In this document: piece after piece, positions 17,812 to 26,518 of the stretch
Position numbering within the stretch: position 1 is the stretch's first letter
Layout: each line of letters opens with the position of its first letter
Assembly: GCA_016125285.1 (NCBI GenBank)
Contig: WGMA01000067.1
Span: 1 to 64,000 of the forward strand
Source of the DNA: Phycisphaera sp.
Lineage (GTDB): Bacteria; Planctomycetota; Phycisphaerae; Phycisphaerales; Zrk34
Direction: 5' to 3'
Length of the DNA: 64,000 bases
Position numbers and translations under genes: made by a program
Notes under the pieces: model-generated
What the model saw: the letters and a program-made list of their open reading frames with translations, nothing else
Database searches by the model: none
Told to the model about the DNA's origin: nothing

Positions 17812-18918
17812 ATGACCAATGCTGTCTATGTGTTGTCGCCGATACTCGATGATCCACGATTCGACGGCTTTGGTTTCGTCGACAAGTCATCAATCTGTGG
17901 CTCTTACGACATCAATGACGATTTTGCCGCTTGGGACGGCGTTGCAAATCAGCTTATGCCTGTTTGGAAGCCTCGAACGCTCAGTGGAGTGGTGGGACCA
18001 CACAACGATTATCCCGCCGCAGGGAGCATTCCCATCTTCAGTGAGCGGGCAGTATCCGCACTGAAGGATCTACTTGATGCGAATGGCGAACTCTTGCGAT
18101 GCGACCACCCTTTGGACGCTGGATCCTACTGGGCCTACAACGTCACTACGGTGTGCGATACGCTCGATCTCGAGAAATCGACTATCGATCCTCGTGGCGC
18201 CCAGAACATCAGGCATCATGAATTCCACGCGGGCCGTCTCGCGGGGAATTCGATCTTCAAGATCCCTCAGAGCCCATTCGACGTTTATGTTGCACAGCCT
18301 TTCGTCAACAGAGTTGTCGCTCACAACCTTGAGGGCTTTTGGTTCAAGAAAGTCTGGCCGTTGTCACATGGGACGAACTGGCGACGACATGCGCGCGAGG
18401 AACTCAAGAAGCATTCCGCAGTCGAAACGTCGCGAGTTGCAGAACGGCCTCGCGGTACTCCGGTTAACAAGATCAGCTGCCGTCCACCCGCCGTCGGCGA
18501 AGAGCAGGGTTCGCTCAACGAGGCTTTGCGCGAGTACGAACGCAATCTAAGCCTAGATGTACAGGCGATGACTTCGAGTGACATTCAAACTCGTGTCGCC
18601 GATGAGTTGGACACCATCCGGCCATCGAGAATGGGGCGAGAACAAAAGGCAAGCCGCGCCTTCTGGTGCGCCGTGGCTTGGGGAGAGAGCATCAATCGAG
18701 AGCTAGGGTGGGAGTGGGCCATGTTGGTGAATGAAGGCGGGGGGAAGACTATGGGTGTCGTTAGCCCAAATCGCTCGTATGCGGTGGCGGTGTTTCAGTT
18801 CATCGAGACACTCGCTACAGATCAGCAAGTAGATAACACGTCGCTGTTGCTCTTCAACTTGATCAAAGAGCAATCTGTGCCACCATCCAGCCCCGGCGAA
18901 CTCCTGCTCCTGTCCTGA
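17812..18918 (+). CDS. immunity-like protein: Imm11 (DUF1629)-like N-half, DUF3806-like C-half
   Basis: ATG 17812 is preferred (GGAG 7 bases before it) over ATG 17806. The 368-residue protein has no signal peptide. Residues about 1-135 resemble the Imm11/DUF1629 immunity family: a YVLSP start, SIPIFSERAVSALKDLLDAN, then YWAYNVTTVCDTLDLEKST. Residues about 260-350 resemble DUF3806: AFWCAVAWGESINRELGWEW and MGVVSPNRSYAVAVFQFI. Base composition differs sharply from its neighbours (31 G+C of the 60 bases at 17821-17880), as does codon use. No toxin gene is adjacent. It may be an acquired orphan immunity gene; the assignment is by eye. Confidence 0.65.
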   Translation: MTNAVYVLSPILDDPRFDGFGFVDKSSICGSYDINDDFAAWDGVANQLMPVWKPRTLSGVVGPHNDYPAAGSIPIFSERAVSALKDLLDANGELLRCDHPLDAGSYWAYNVTTVCDTLDLEKSTIDPRGAQNIRHHEFHAGRLAGNSIFKIPQSPFDVYVAQPFVNRVVAHNLEGFWFKKVWPLSHGTNWRRHAREELKKHSAVETSRVAERPRGTPVNKISCRPPAVGEEQGSLNEALREYERNLSLDVQAMTSSDIQTRVADELDTIRPSRMGREQKASRAFWCAVAWGESINRELGWEWAMLVNEGGGKTMGVVSPNRSYAVAVFQFIETLATDQQVDNTSLLLFNLIKEQSVPPSSPGELLLLS

Positions 18919-18962
18919 GGAAGAGCCGCGCGGATAGCAGGCCGTGTGTTAATCGGCACCCA

Positions 18963-20198
18963 TCACTTCCCCTTATTGAACAACACATACGTCCCGCTCT
19001 TACCGGCTACCGCGATGTCGAGGTCGCCGTCGCCGTCGAGGTCGGCGGTGCGGATCTGCAGGCCTGTGCCGACGTGGCCCTCTTCGATGACGTGTTTGGT
19101 GAACGTCGTCGTCTTCTTGTCCCACGTGTAGTAGTAGATGCAGGGCTGCTCCTTGCCGCCGGGGTCGTTGCCGTTGTGGGCGTAGACGCGCTTGCCGGTG
19201 ATCAGTTCGTCGACGCCGTCGCCGTCGAGGTCGGCCATGTGCAGGCAGTGGGGCTGGGAGAACTTGTCGTCGATGAGGTGGACCTTCCACTGGAGCGTGC
19301 CGTCCGCGGCGGGGGCGAGTTGCTGCCACCAGTGCAGGCCGAAGCCGTGGCCCTGGCCGATGATCATGTCGCTGCGGCCGTCGCCGTCGAGGTCGCGGAT
19401 GATGCACGGGGCGCTGAAGTGGCAGCCGAGCTCGGGGATCGGGTGGAACGGCCAGTTGCCCTTCTCGGCGTCGGTGGCGGGGCGCTCGTACCAGCCGAGT
19501 CCGACGAGGATGTCGGCGCGGCCGTCGTTGTTGAGGTCGCCGATGGCGATGCCGTGGCCGTTCTTGTCGGCGCCGATCTGGATCTTGTTGAGCGTGGGGA
19601 CGGTGGCCTTTTCCTTGACGGCCTTGTTGCCGCGTTTGACCTCGACCTCGCGCTGCTCCGTGCCGAACTGCCAGACGATGGTCGGGTTGCCCTTGTTCCA
19701 CGAGTTGGCGATCCACTCGGGCTTGTCGCCGATGACGGGGGTGAGCAGTTGCCCCTCGTTCTGGCTGAGCTTGGTGTCGACGAGCAGGTTCTTCTGCCAG
19801 AGCTGGCCGAGTCGCAGGCCCTCGGCGCCGGGGTTGCGGTACCAGTAGACCTGCGTGGGGACGAACGACCCTGCGATGACGTCGACCCAGCCGTCGCCGT
19901 CGACGTCGTAGGCGAAGTCGCCGTTGGATTCGACGTAGCCGTTCCAGTCGTCGATGTTGCGGAGGGGTCGCGCGACGAAGTCCGGCCCGGCGTACCAGTT
20001 GCGACCGGCGACGATGTCCGGCTTGCCGTCCTTGTTGACGTCGGCGATGTCGATGCCCTCGTTGGCGTCGACGCACAGCGGCTTGACGGTCCACTTCAGC
20101 GACTGGGCGCGGGCGGGGGTCGCGCCAGCGAGCGCGGCGAGCGCGAGCACGGCGGGAACGACGAGACGTGTGACGGCGAAGGGTGCGGGACGATTCAT
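18963..20198 (-). CDS. exported FG-GAP/VCBS-repeat beta-propeller protein
   Basis: ATG 20198 is chosen because a signal peptide follows at once (VVPAVLALAALAGATPARAQS); the frame extends 21 codons further without need. The mature part holds repeated calcium-binding loops of the FG-GAP/VCBS type: DIADVNKDGKPDIV, AYDVDGDGWVDVIAG, AIGDLNNDGRADILVG, IRDLDGDGRSDMIIG, HMADLDGDGVDELITG and RTADLDGDGDLDIAVAG. Six to seven blades would make a beta-propeller. Such secreted proteins are abundant in Planctomycetota and are thought to bind ligands or glycans. No enzymatic site is visible. It lies in the sulfatase/hydrolase block. Confidence 0.88.
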   Translation of the reverse strand: MNRPAPFAVTRLVVPAVLALAALAGATPARAQSLKWTVKPLCVDANEGIDIADVNKDGKPDIVAGRNWYAGPDFVARPLRNIDDWNGYVESNGDFAYDVDGDGWVDVIAGSFVPTQVYWYRNPGAEGLRLGQLWQKNLLVDTKLSQNEGQLLTPVIGDKPEWIANSWNKGNPTIVWQFGTEQREVEVKRGNKAVKEKATVPTLNKIQIGADKNGHGIAIGDLNNDGRADILVGLGWYERPATDAEKGNWPFHPIPELGCHFSAPCIIRDLDGDGRSDMIIGQGHGFGLHWWQQLAPAADGTLQWKVHLIDDKFSQPHCLHMADLDGDGVDELITGKRVYAHNGNDPGGKEQPCIYYYTWDKKTTTFTKHVIEEGHVGTGLQIRTADLDGDGDLDIAVAGKSGTYVLFNKGK

Positions 20199-20431
20199 GG
20201 ATGTTGAACTCGTGGCGAGGTTGGGATGCGGGAGGGATCGCCGGTCGATCATGCCCGCCACACGGTAGCTGCCATGCGGCCGCGGGGCCAGTAGTGCGAA
20301 CGAAGGAAACCCACCGGGCGGAACCCGTGGGCTTGGTGGGGGTTGCGCGACGGGTCAGAACTATTTGATTGATTTTTCGGCGTGCGCGTCCGATCGTGGG
20401 CGATTCACCCGTATTGGAAGTGAGGCGGATC

Positions 20432-20959
20432 ATGGAAACGCGTGACATCGTTCAACAGCTGCTGGCCGAGCGGGGTCGGATCACGACCTACGCGATGGCG
20501 ATCCTGCCGCGTGGCAGCGAGGCGGACGACGTGTTTCAGGACGTGTGCCTGCGGGCGATCGGCGAGCCGGAGCGGTTCGCATCGCCCGAGCACCTGATGC
20601 ACTGGGCGATGCGCGTGGCGCGGCACCGGGCGATCGACACGCTGCGCAAGAGTGGGCGGTCGACACGCCAGCTCGACAACGCCGTGCTCGACGCGCTGGA
20701 GCGCGAGTTCGGCGCGGGGCGCGGTGTCGACCGTGACCTCGAAGAGGCGCTGGAGCACTGCACCGACAAGCTGCCCGACGATCACCGCGCGATGCTGGAC
20801 ATGCGTTACCGCGGCGAGATGCCCGGGGCGGACATCGCCGAGCAGACCGGCCGGTCGCGCGACGCGGTGTACAAGGTGCTCGCCCGCATCCACGCGGCCC
20901 TCTACGACTGCATCACCGGACGGCTCGGTGACAGCGGGGCGGAGGTGGCCCATGTCTGA
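20432..20959 (+). CDS. ECF-type RNA polymerase sigma factor
   Basis: The ATG at 20432 has a purine-rich GAGG-like site upstream and gives 175 residues. An upstream in-frame start would add only basic residues. Region 2 is ITTYAMAILPRGSEADDVFQDV with HWAMRVARHRAIDTLRKSGR. Region 4 is KLPDDHRAMLDMRYRGEMP and the helix-turn-helix DAVYKVLARIHAALYDC. The next gene, a FecR paralogue, starts 8 bases before this one ends, exactly as in the pair at 6142-6149. It is the third sigma/FecR pair in the window. Confidence 0.9.
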   Translation: METRDIVQQLLAERGRITTYAMAILPRGSEADDVFQDVCLRAIGEPERFASPEHLMHWAMRVARHRAIDTLRKSGRSTRQLDNAVLDALEREFGAGRGVDRDLEEALEHCTDKLPDDHRAMLDMRYRGEMPGADIAEQTGRSRDAVYKVLARIHAALYDCITGRLGDSGAEVAHV

Positions 20960-22427
20960 CCGCACCCCCGAAACCCCGGCGCGCGTCCCCGAAGAATTCG
21001 CCGAGCTGGTCGTGCGTTATCTCGATGACGCGCTGAGCGAGGCGGAGTCCGCGGACCTCAACCGCCAGCTGGCCGAGAGCGAACACCTGCGGCGTTACTT
21101 CTGGTTCGCGTGTCGCACGGCGCGTCAGCGTCACGACTTCGGTCGCGACAAGTCGACGCTGCCGTTCGCCACGGCGACGGAGATCCGTGACGACGTCGAC
21201 ACCGCTAGCGCCGGGCCGCGCGACGCCGACAACGCGTCGCCTTCCACGTATTCCATCCGTCGTGCCCGCGGCGGCCGCACGCGTGCTTTCCGCTACGCGG
21301 CGGCCGCCGTTTTTCTGATCGTCGCGGGTATCGCGGCGACGCAGATGTGGCGCGGCGGCACGACGCCCGACGGCGGGGCGACCGCGGTGCAGGCCGGCAA
21401 CGAAACGCTCGCGACCGTGACGGACGTGCGCGGCGCGACCTGGTCGGACGATCACGCGATGGCCGACCTCGGCGCGGCGCTGCCGCAGGGCCCGCTGCGA
21501 CTGACGTCCGGCTCGGCCGAACTGCTGATGCGGTCGACGGCGCAGGTCGCGCTGCTGGGCCCGGCCGACGTGGAGATCCTCGGACCCAACCGCTGCCGGC
21601 TGACACGCGGGCGGATCGTCGCGACCGTGCCGCAGATGGCGCACGGCTTCGCCGTTGAGACGCCGACGCACGAGGTGGTCGATCTCGGCACGCGGTTCGG
21701 CGTCGAGGTCGACGACATGGGCCTCACGCACGTGCACGTGTTCGAGGGGCGGGTCAGTGTCGTCGAACGCGGCGGTGCGGCGCTGCCGACGCTCGTCACG
21801 GCGGGACGCGCGGTGCTCGCCAGCGACGGCGCGATGCGCGAGGTCAAGGTCGACGAACGGCGCTTCACCGTGCCCGGCGCCGCCGAGACGCAGCTCGTCA
21901 CGATTGACGGTGCGACCACCGACGCGGCGACGCCGGCGTCGGTCGTGCCGGGGCGTCACGAGGGCCCGAAGGCCGTGCTGTTCCGCGAGCGGACGGTCAC
22001 GCTCGACAAGCCGCTGCGTGTGCTGCTGGCGGACATCACGCAGGTCCACGCGGGCGACCCCGCGGAGCTCGAGCCGACCGCGGCGGAACTGCCCGCCGGG
22101 ACAACCGTCGTCAGCTATCTGCTGCACTTCGATCCGCCGGGCGACGCCCCGCTCGCGCGCAACGTCGTGACGATCCGCTTCAACGAGCCGGTGCTCGGCG
22201 TGATCGCGGACCACGACACGCTGATCACCACGCACAAGCAGTTCGGGCTCGCCGCGGTGCAGTATCCCGTTCGCGGCTCGCGTATGCAGACCGGCCTCGA
22301 AGGCCCCGAGCACTCCGTCGCCGACACGCTGTCGCTCGACGCCGACCGCCGCACGCTGCACGCGGACCTCGTGGTCAAAGGCCCCAGCTGCGACACGGTC
22401 CGCATCCTCGTCGCCACACAACCCTGA
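20952..22427 (+). CDS. FecR-domain membrane protein, probable anti-sigma factor
   Basis: ATG 20952 lies 8 bases inside the sigma gene, just after GGAGG at 20941-20945. The 491-residue protein has an N-terminal anti-sigma-like helix (LVVRYLDDALSEAESADLNRQLAESE), a membrane helix at about 115-131 (YAAAAVFLIVAGIAATQ) and a FecR domain with LRLTSGSAELLM, VVDLGTRFGVEV and VHVFEGRVSVVE. A C-terminal sandwich-like domain of about 150 residues follows (VVSYLLHFDPPG, VLGVIADHDTLITT). The last domain differs from those of the other two FecR proteins, so each may sense something different. It is followed directly by a pseudopilin gene. Confidence 0.85.
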   Translation: MSDRTPETPARVPEEFAELVVRYLDDALSEAESADLNRQLAESEHLRRYFWFACRTARQRHDFGRDKSTLPFATATEIRDDVDTASAGPRDADNASPSTYSIRRARGGRTRAFRYAAAAVFLIVAGIAATQMWRGGTTPDGGATAVQAGNETLATVTDVRGATWSDDHAMADLGAALPQGPLRLTSGSAELLMRSTAQVALLGPADVEILGPNRCRLTRGRIVATVPQMAHGFAVETPTHEVVDLGTRFGVEVDDMGLTHVHVFEGRVSVVERGGAALPTLVTAGRAVLASDGAMREVKVDERRFTVPGAAETQLVTIDGATTDAATPASVVPGRHEGPKAVLFRERTVTLDKPLRVLLADITQVHAGDPAELEPTAAELPAGTTVVSYLLHFDPPGDAPLARNVVTIRFNEPVLGVIADHDTLITTHKQFGLAAVQYPVRGSRMQTGLEGPEHSVADTLSLDADRRTLHADLVVKGPSCDTVRILVATQP

Positions 22428-22439
22428 GAGACACACGCC

Positions 22440-23234
22440 ATGCACGCCTCACGCCGTACCGCCACGTTCGTCCGCCTCGCCGCCGCTCGCGGATTCACCA
22501 TCGTCGAGCTGTTGGTGGTGATGTCGATCCTCGTGCTGCTGGTGTCGATCCTGATGCCGGCCCTGAACAAGCACCGCGAGATCACGCGCCGCGTGGTGTG
22601 CGGGTCGAACCAGCGTCAGATCTTCGTCACAAGCATGGCCTATGCGGGCGACTTTGCGCGGTGGCTCCCGCCGGGCTCGCGGGCGTACGAGTCGGGCAAC
22701 CAGTCGAACCTGTTCCGCAACAACAACAACTGGGACCTGCGCAAGGAGGTCGGTGATTACGTGGGCAGCTGGGCGGTGTGGGTGTGCCCGGCGTCGGAGG
22801 CCGCGCCGCTCGACGACCCGCGCAACACACGCGGCCAGTGCTACTTCAACTACCGCTACTTTGTTGGTCGCCAGTGGCCGACGATGGACGGACAGCGTTC
22901 GCCCGAGCGCATCAGCCAGCCGCACGCCACCGCGAAGCGCACGATGCTCCAGGACCTGATGTGTGACTGGTTCAACGCCGACCGTGTCGAGTACTACCGC
23001 TTCAACTACAACCACGGCGATGGCATCGCCGGAGAGTGGTTCGACAACAGCGCCGACGTCAATCCCTCCAACTTCACCAAGACGTCGTACTCGAACGAGA
23101 ACGACAAGTACACGTTCGGCGCGAACCTGCTGTTCTACGACGGACACGTCGCGTGGCTGAACTACGGCGATGCTGACCTGCTCGGCTGGTCCAACAGCCT
23201 CAAGCGCGGACGTGACTTCGGGCAGATGCCGTGA
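22440..23234 (+). CDS. type II pseudopilin-like protein (N-methylation motif)
   Basis: The 264-residue protein starts with a basic leader and ARGFTIVELLVVMSILVLLV, a canonical prepilin cleavage/methylation site. The mature part is aromatic and Asn-rich and contains LLFYDGHVAWLNYGDAD near the end, matching the DG-H segment of DUF1559-like proteins. It begins 12 bases after the FecR stop and ends just before a strong terminator at 23281, so sigma, FecR and pseudopilin form a complete three-gene operon. Export would need a type II secretion or type IV pilus prepilin peptidase encoded elsewhere. Confidence 0.85.
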   Translation: MHASRRTATFVRLAAARGFTIVELLVVMSILVLLVSILMPALNKHREITRRVVCGSNQRQIFVTSMAYAGDFARWLPPGSRAYESGNQSNLFRNNNNWDLRKEVGDYVGSWAVWVCPASEAAPLDDPRNTRGQCYFNYRYFVGRQWPTMDGQRSPERISQPHATAKRTMLQDLMCDWFNADRVEYYRFNYNHGDGIAGEWFDNSADVNPSNFTKTSYSNENDKYTFGANLLFYDGHVAWLNYGDADLLGWSNSLKRGRDFGQMP

Positions 23235-23280
23235 GTCACCGGCTTCGGGCCGGGTAGCGCCACAACGCAATCGATATGCG

Positions 23281-23308
23281 CCGCCGGACCTCGGGTCCGG
23301 CGGCTTTT
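23281..23308 (+). terminator. rho-independent terminator after the third sigma/FecR/pseudopilin operon
   Basis: CCGCCGGACC (23281-23290) and GGTCCGGCGG (23294-23303) form a perfect 10-bp stem with a 3-base loop, followed by CTTTTCG. Confidence 0.85.
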
Positions 23309-23388
23309 CGTTGTCGCGGGCCCGTCGGGTTTGCGGCGCATATCCTATGGGGTATGTTTAACCGTGAGCTTTAGGGAGCCACTCGATT

Positions 23389-24915
23389 ATGAAGATCAAC
23401 ACGCGTGCGATCGTTGCGCTCGTCCTGGCGTTGGCGGGACTGGTGGCGGCCGCGGACAGGCGCCCGAACATCGTCTTGATCATGGCCGACGATCTCGGCT
23501 ACGGCGACCTCGGGTCGTACGGGCAGAAGATCATCCACACGCCGACGCTCGACCGCCTGGCGCGCGAGGGGATGCGGTTCACGCAGCACTACGCGGGCAG
23601 CCCGGTGTGCGCGCCGTCCCGCTGCGTGCTGCTGACCGGCAAGAACCCCGGCCACGCGTTCGTCCGCGGCAACAAGCAGGCCGGTGGGGATTGGTACGAC
23701 TTCAACGGGCAGGTCCCGATCCCGCAGACCGAGGTGACGATCGCCTCGGCGCTGAAGGCCGCGGGCTACACGACCGCCGCGTTCGGCAAGTGGGGCCTCG
23801 GCGGCGTCGGCTCGTCGGGTGATCCGCTGCGGCACGGCTTCGACCATTTCTTCGGCTTCAACTGCCAGGCCCACGCGCACAACTACTACCCGCAGTACCT
23901 CGTCGACGACGAAGGCAAGTTCGCCCTCACCGGCAACACCAACGTCTCGATCAAGGAGGGCCTGTCCATCCCGAAGGGCGCCGACCCGAACGATTCGGCC
24001 AGCTACGTCAACTTCATCGGCAAGCAGTACGCGCCCGACCTCTGCCGCGAGCGCGCGATCCAGTTCATCCGCGACAACAAGGACTCGCCGTTCTTCCTCT
24101 ACTACCCGACCACCGTGCCGCACCTCGCGTTGCAGGTGCCCGAAGACTCGCTCGCCGAGTACAAGGGCAAGCTCGACGACAAGCCCTACCCCGGCGGCAA
24201 CGGCTACCTGCCGCACCAGTACCCGCACGCCGCCTACGCCGCGATGGTCACGCGCATGGACCGCGACATCGACACGATGCTCAAACTCATCAAGGACCTC
24301 GGCCTCGAGGACAACACGATCGTGATCTTCACCTCCGACAACGGTGCGGTGTATCCGCTGTCGGGCTTCGACCCGACGTACTTCGAGTCGAACGGCAACC
24401 TGCGCAACTACAAGGGCGCGATCTACGAGGGCGGCATCCGCGAGCCGCTGATCGTGCGCTGGCCCGGGCACGTCCCGGCGGGCGTGACGTCGGACTACGT
24501 GTGCGGCTTCGAGGATTGGATGCCCACGCTGCTCGACCTCGTCGGCGCCAGCGAACAACTCCCCAGGTCGATCGACGGACTCAGCTTCGCGCCGACCCTG
24601 CTCGGCAAAACGCAGGCGCCGCGCCCGTTCCTCTACCGCGAGTTTCAGGGATACGGCGGCCAGCAGGCCGTGCGCGTCGGCGACTGGAAGCTGCTGCACC
24701 GCGGACTGCTGGCGAGCAAGAAGAAACCGGCGACCCCGACCACCGAGCTCTACAACCTCGCCACCGACCCGACCGAGAGCGAGAACGTCGCCGCGGCGCA
24801 TCCCGACATCGTGGACCGGCTTCAGAAGATCATGGACGGCCAGCACGAGGCGTCGACGGAGTTCCCTATCCCCGCGCTGGACAGGCCGAAGGCCAGCGCC
24901 TCAGCGAGCCGGTAA
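23389..24915 (+). CDS. sulfatase (formylglycine type), exported
   Basis: The 508-residue protein has a signal peptide (IVALVLALAGLVAAAD), the metal-binding LIMADDLGYGD (Asp34/Asp35), the formylglycine motif CAPSR with Cys74, AAFGKWGLGG, YPTTVPHLALQVPE, IFTSDNGAV, and WPGHVPAG near the C-terminal subdomain. It groups by motif with arylsulfatase A-like proteins. It stands alone after the terminator, and a sialate-O-acetylesterase-like gene follows 51 bases later. Together they suggest removal of sulfate and acyl decorations from a polysaccharide. The substrate is not known. Confidence 0.9.
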   Translation: MKINTRAIVALVLALAGLVAAADRRPNIVLIMADDLGYGDLGSYGQKIIHTPTLDRLAREGMRFTQHYAGSPVCAPSRCVLLTGKNPGHAFVRGNKQAGGDWYDFNGQVPIPQTEVTIASALKAAGYTTAAFGKWGLGGVGSSGDPLRHGFDHFFGFNCQAHAHNYYPQYLVDDEGKFALTGNTNVSIKEGLSIPKGADPNDSASYVNFIGKQYAPDLCRERAIQFIRDNKDSPFFLYYPTTVPHLALQVPEDSLAEYKGKLDDKPYPGGNGYLPHQYPHAAYAAMVTRMDRDIDTMLKLIKDLGLEDNTIVIFTSDNGAVYPLSGFDPTYFESNGNLRNYKGAIYEGGIREPLIVRWPGHVPAGVTSDYVCGFEDWMPTLLDLVGASEQLPRSIDGLSFAPTLLGKTQAPRPFLYREFQGYGGQQAVRVGDWKLLHRGLLASKKKPATPTTELYNLATDPTESENVAAAHPDIVDRLQKIMDGQHEASTEFPIPALDRPKASASASR

Positions 24916-24966
24916 TCGCTTGGCGCGGATCCGCGCCTTTGCCGTGCGCGCGGCTATCATCCGGGC

Positions 24967-26517
24967 ATGATCCGAATCACAATTGACGTGCGTGCGGTGT
25001 TGATCGCGGCGGTGGTGTTCCTGTGCGGCGCGAGCGGGGCGCTGGCGGAGGTGCGACCGGCGCGGATCTTCGCGAATCACATGGTGCTGCAGTGTGACCG
25101 GCCCGTGCCCGTTTGGGGACACGCTGACGCGGGCGCAGCGGTGACCGTGGCGTTCTCCGGGCAGACCGTCGAGACGAAGGCCGACGCAGCGGGGCGGTGG
25201 CGCGTGGACCTCAAGCCGCTGCGGGCCAGCGTCGTCAGGCAGCAGATGACCGTGCGGTCCGGCGACGACCGCGTGGTGTTCGACGACGTGCTGGTCGGTG
25301 AGGTGTGGCTCGCCGATGGCCAGTCGAATATGGAATACCGCGTGGCGCAGATGGCCAAGGCGTTGCCCGAGGGCCAGGCGATGGCGGACATGGCGGATCT
25401 GCCGGCGGTGCGCTACCGGAAGATCCACGACCGCGACGCGCCGCAGCCGGTCGACGACCTGAAGGACGCGCAGGACTGGGTCGTGTGCACGCCGCAGACC
25501 GTGGGCAACTGCTCGGCGGTGGCGTTCGTGTTCGCGCGGCGGGTGCACCTGACGCTGGGCGTGCCGGTCGGGATCATCGACTGCTCGTGGGGCGGCACGC
25601 CGATCGAGCCGCACATCCCGATCGAGGCGTTCACCGGTCACCCGACGCTCGAGAAGCTCGCGGCGCTGGCGAAGGCGAATGACATCGACGGCATCAAGGC
25701 GCTGCCGGGCGGCACGTACGTGCGCGGGTCGAACTGGCTGCCGGCGACGATCTACAACGGCCGCGTCGCGCCGGTCAAGCCTTACGCGATCCGCGGCGGG
25801 ATCTGGTACCAGGCCGAGTCGAACTGCGGCCACGGCGAGGACCCGCGCGACTACGAGCAGAAGATGCGGGCGCTGATCCGCGGATGGCGCAGCGTATTCG
25901 AGCAGCCCGACCTGCCGGTCTATTTCGTGCAGCTGCCGCAGTGGAACAGCTACGCCTGGACGTACGCGCGCGAGGAGCAGCGCCGCGCGATGGCCGTGCC
26001 GAACACCGGCATGGCCGTGACGATCGACCTCGACAACGCGAACAACATCCACCCGCCGAACAAGATCGACGTGGGCGAGCGGCTCGCGTGCTGGCCGCTG
26101 GCGCAGGTGTACGGCAAGACGATGGAGGTCAGCGGGCCGCTGTTTCGCAACGCGAAGGCGAAGGACGGGGCGATGGTGGTGACGTTCGATCACGTCACGC
26201 ACGGCCTGCTGATCGGCGGCATCGAAGGCGTCGGGAAGATCGTCGCGGCGACGGGCGACGACGCGGTGCTGCACGGCTTCGAGCTCGCCGGCGCCGACGG
26301 CGTGTGGCACGACGCGCAGGCGACCATCGAGGGCGAGGCTGTCGTCGTGCGGAGCGCCGAAGTGAAACAGCCCGCGGCGGTGCGCTACGCGTGCGCGCCG
26401 CAGGCCGCGAAGGACAAGCCTTGGAATCTGTACAACGGCGCGGGGATGCCCGCGTCGCCGTTCTGCTCCGACTGGTCGCTGATGCCGTACGACCCGGCAA
26501 AGAACCCGATGAAGTGA
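24967..26517 (+). CDS. sialate O-acetylesterase-like SGNH protein, exported
   Basis: The 516-residue protein has a signal peptide (VLIAAVVFLCGASGALAE) and a beta-sandwich N-terminal part beginning ARIFANHMVLQCDRPVPVWG, typical of the SIAE family. The SGNH domain follows with the nucleophile Ser120 in LADGQSNMEYRV, the oxyanion block IDCSWGGTPIEPH, GIWYQAESNC and the likely catalytic His in NANNIHPPNKIDVGERL. Family members remove acetyl esters from sialic acids or from xylan/pectin side chains; in planctomycetes the latter is more likely. A TATCAT box lies only 6 bases before the ATG, so the mRNA may have little or no leader. It converges with the next gene, and the two stops are 1 base apart. 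Confidence 0.85.
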   Translation: MIRITIDVRAVLIAAVVFLCGASGALAEVRPARIFANHMVLQCDRPVPVWGHADAGAAVTVAFSGQTVETKADAAGRWRVDLKPLRASVVRQQMTVRSGDDRVVFDDVLVGEVWLADGQSNMEYRVAQMAKALPEGQAMADMADLPAVRYRKIHDRDAPQPVDDLKDAQDWVVCTPQTVGNCSAVAFVFARRVHLTLGVPVGIIDCSWGGTPIEPHIPIEAFTGHPTLEKLAALAKANDIDGIKALPGGTYVRGSNWLPATIYNGRVAPVKPYAIRGGIWYQAESNCGHGEDPRDYEQKMRALIRGWRSVFEQPDLPVYFVQLPQWNSYAWTYAREEQRRAMAVPNTGMAVTIDLDNANNIHPPNKIDVGERLACWPLAQVYGKTMEVSGPLFRNAKAKDGAMVVTFDHVTHGLLIGGIEGVGKIVAATGDDAVLHGFELAGADGVWHDAQATIEGEAVVVRSAEVKQPAAVRYACAPQAAKDKPWNLYNGAGMPASPFCSDWSLMPYDPAKNPMK

Positions 26518-26518
26518 T

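Noticed and set aside
20358-20400. GAAC-type ECF promoter before the third sigma gene
   Set aside because: A GAAC is present, but no matching -10 at proper spacing was found.
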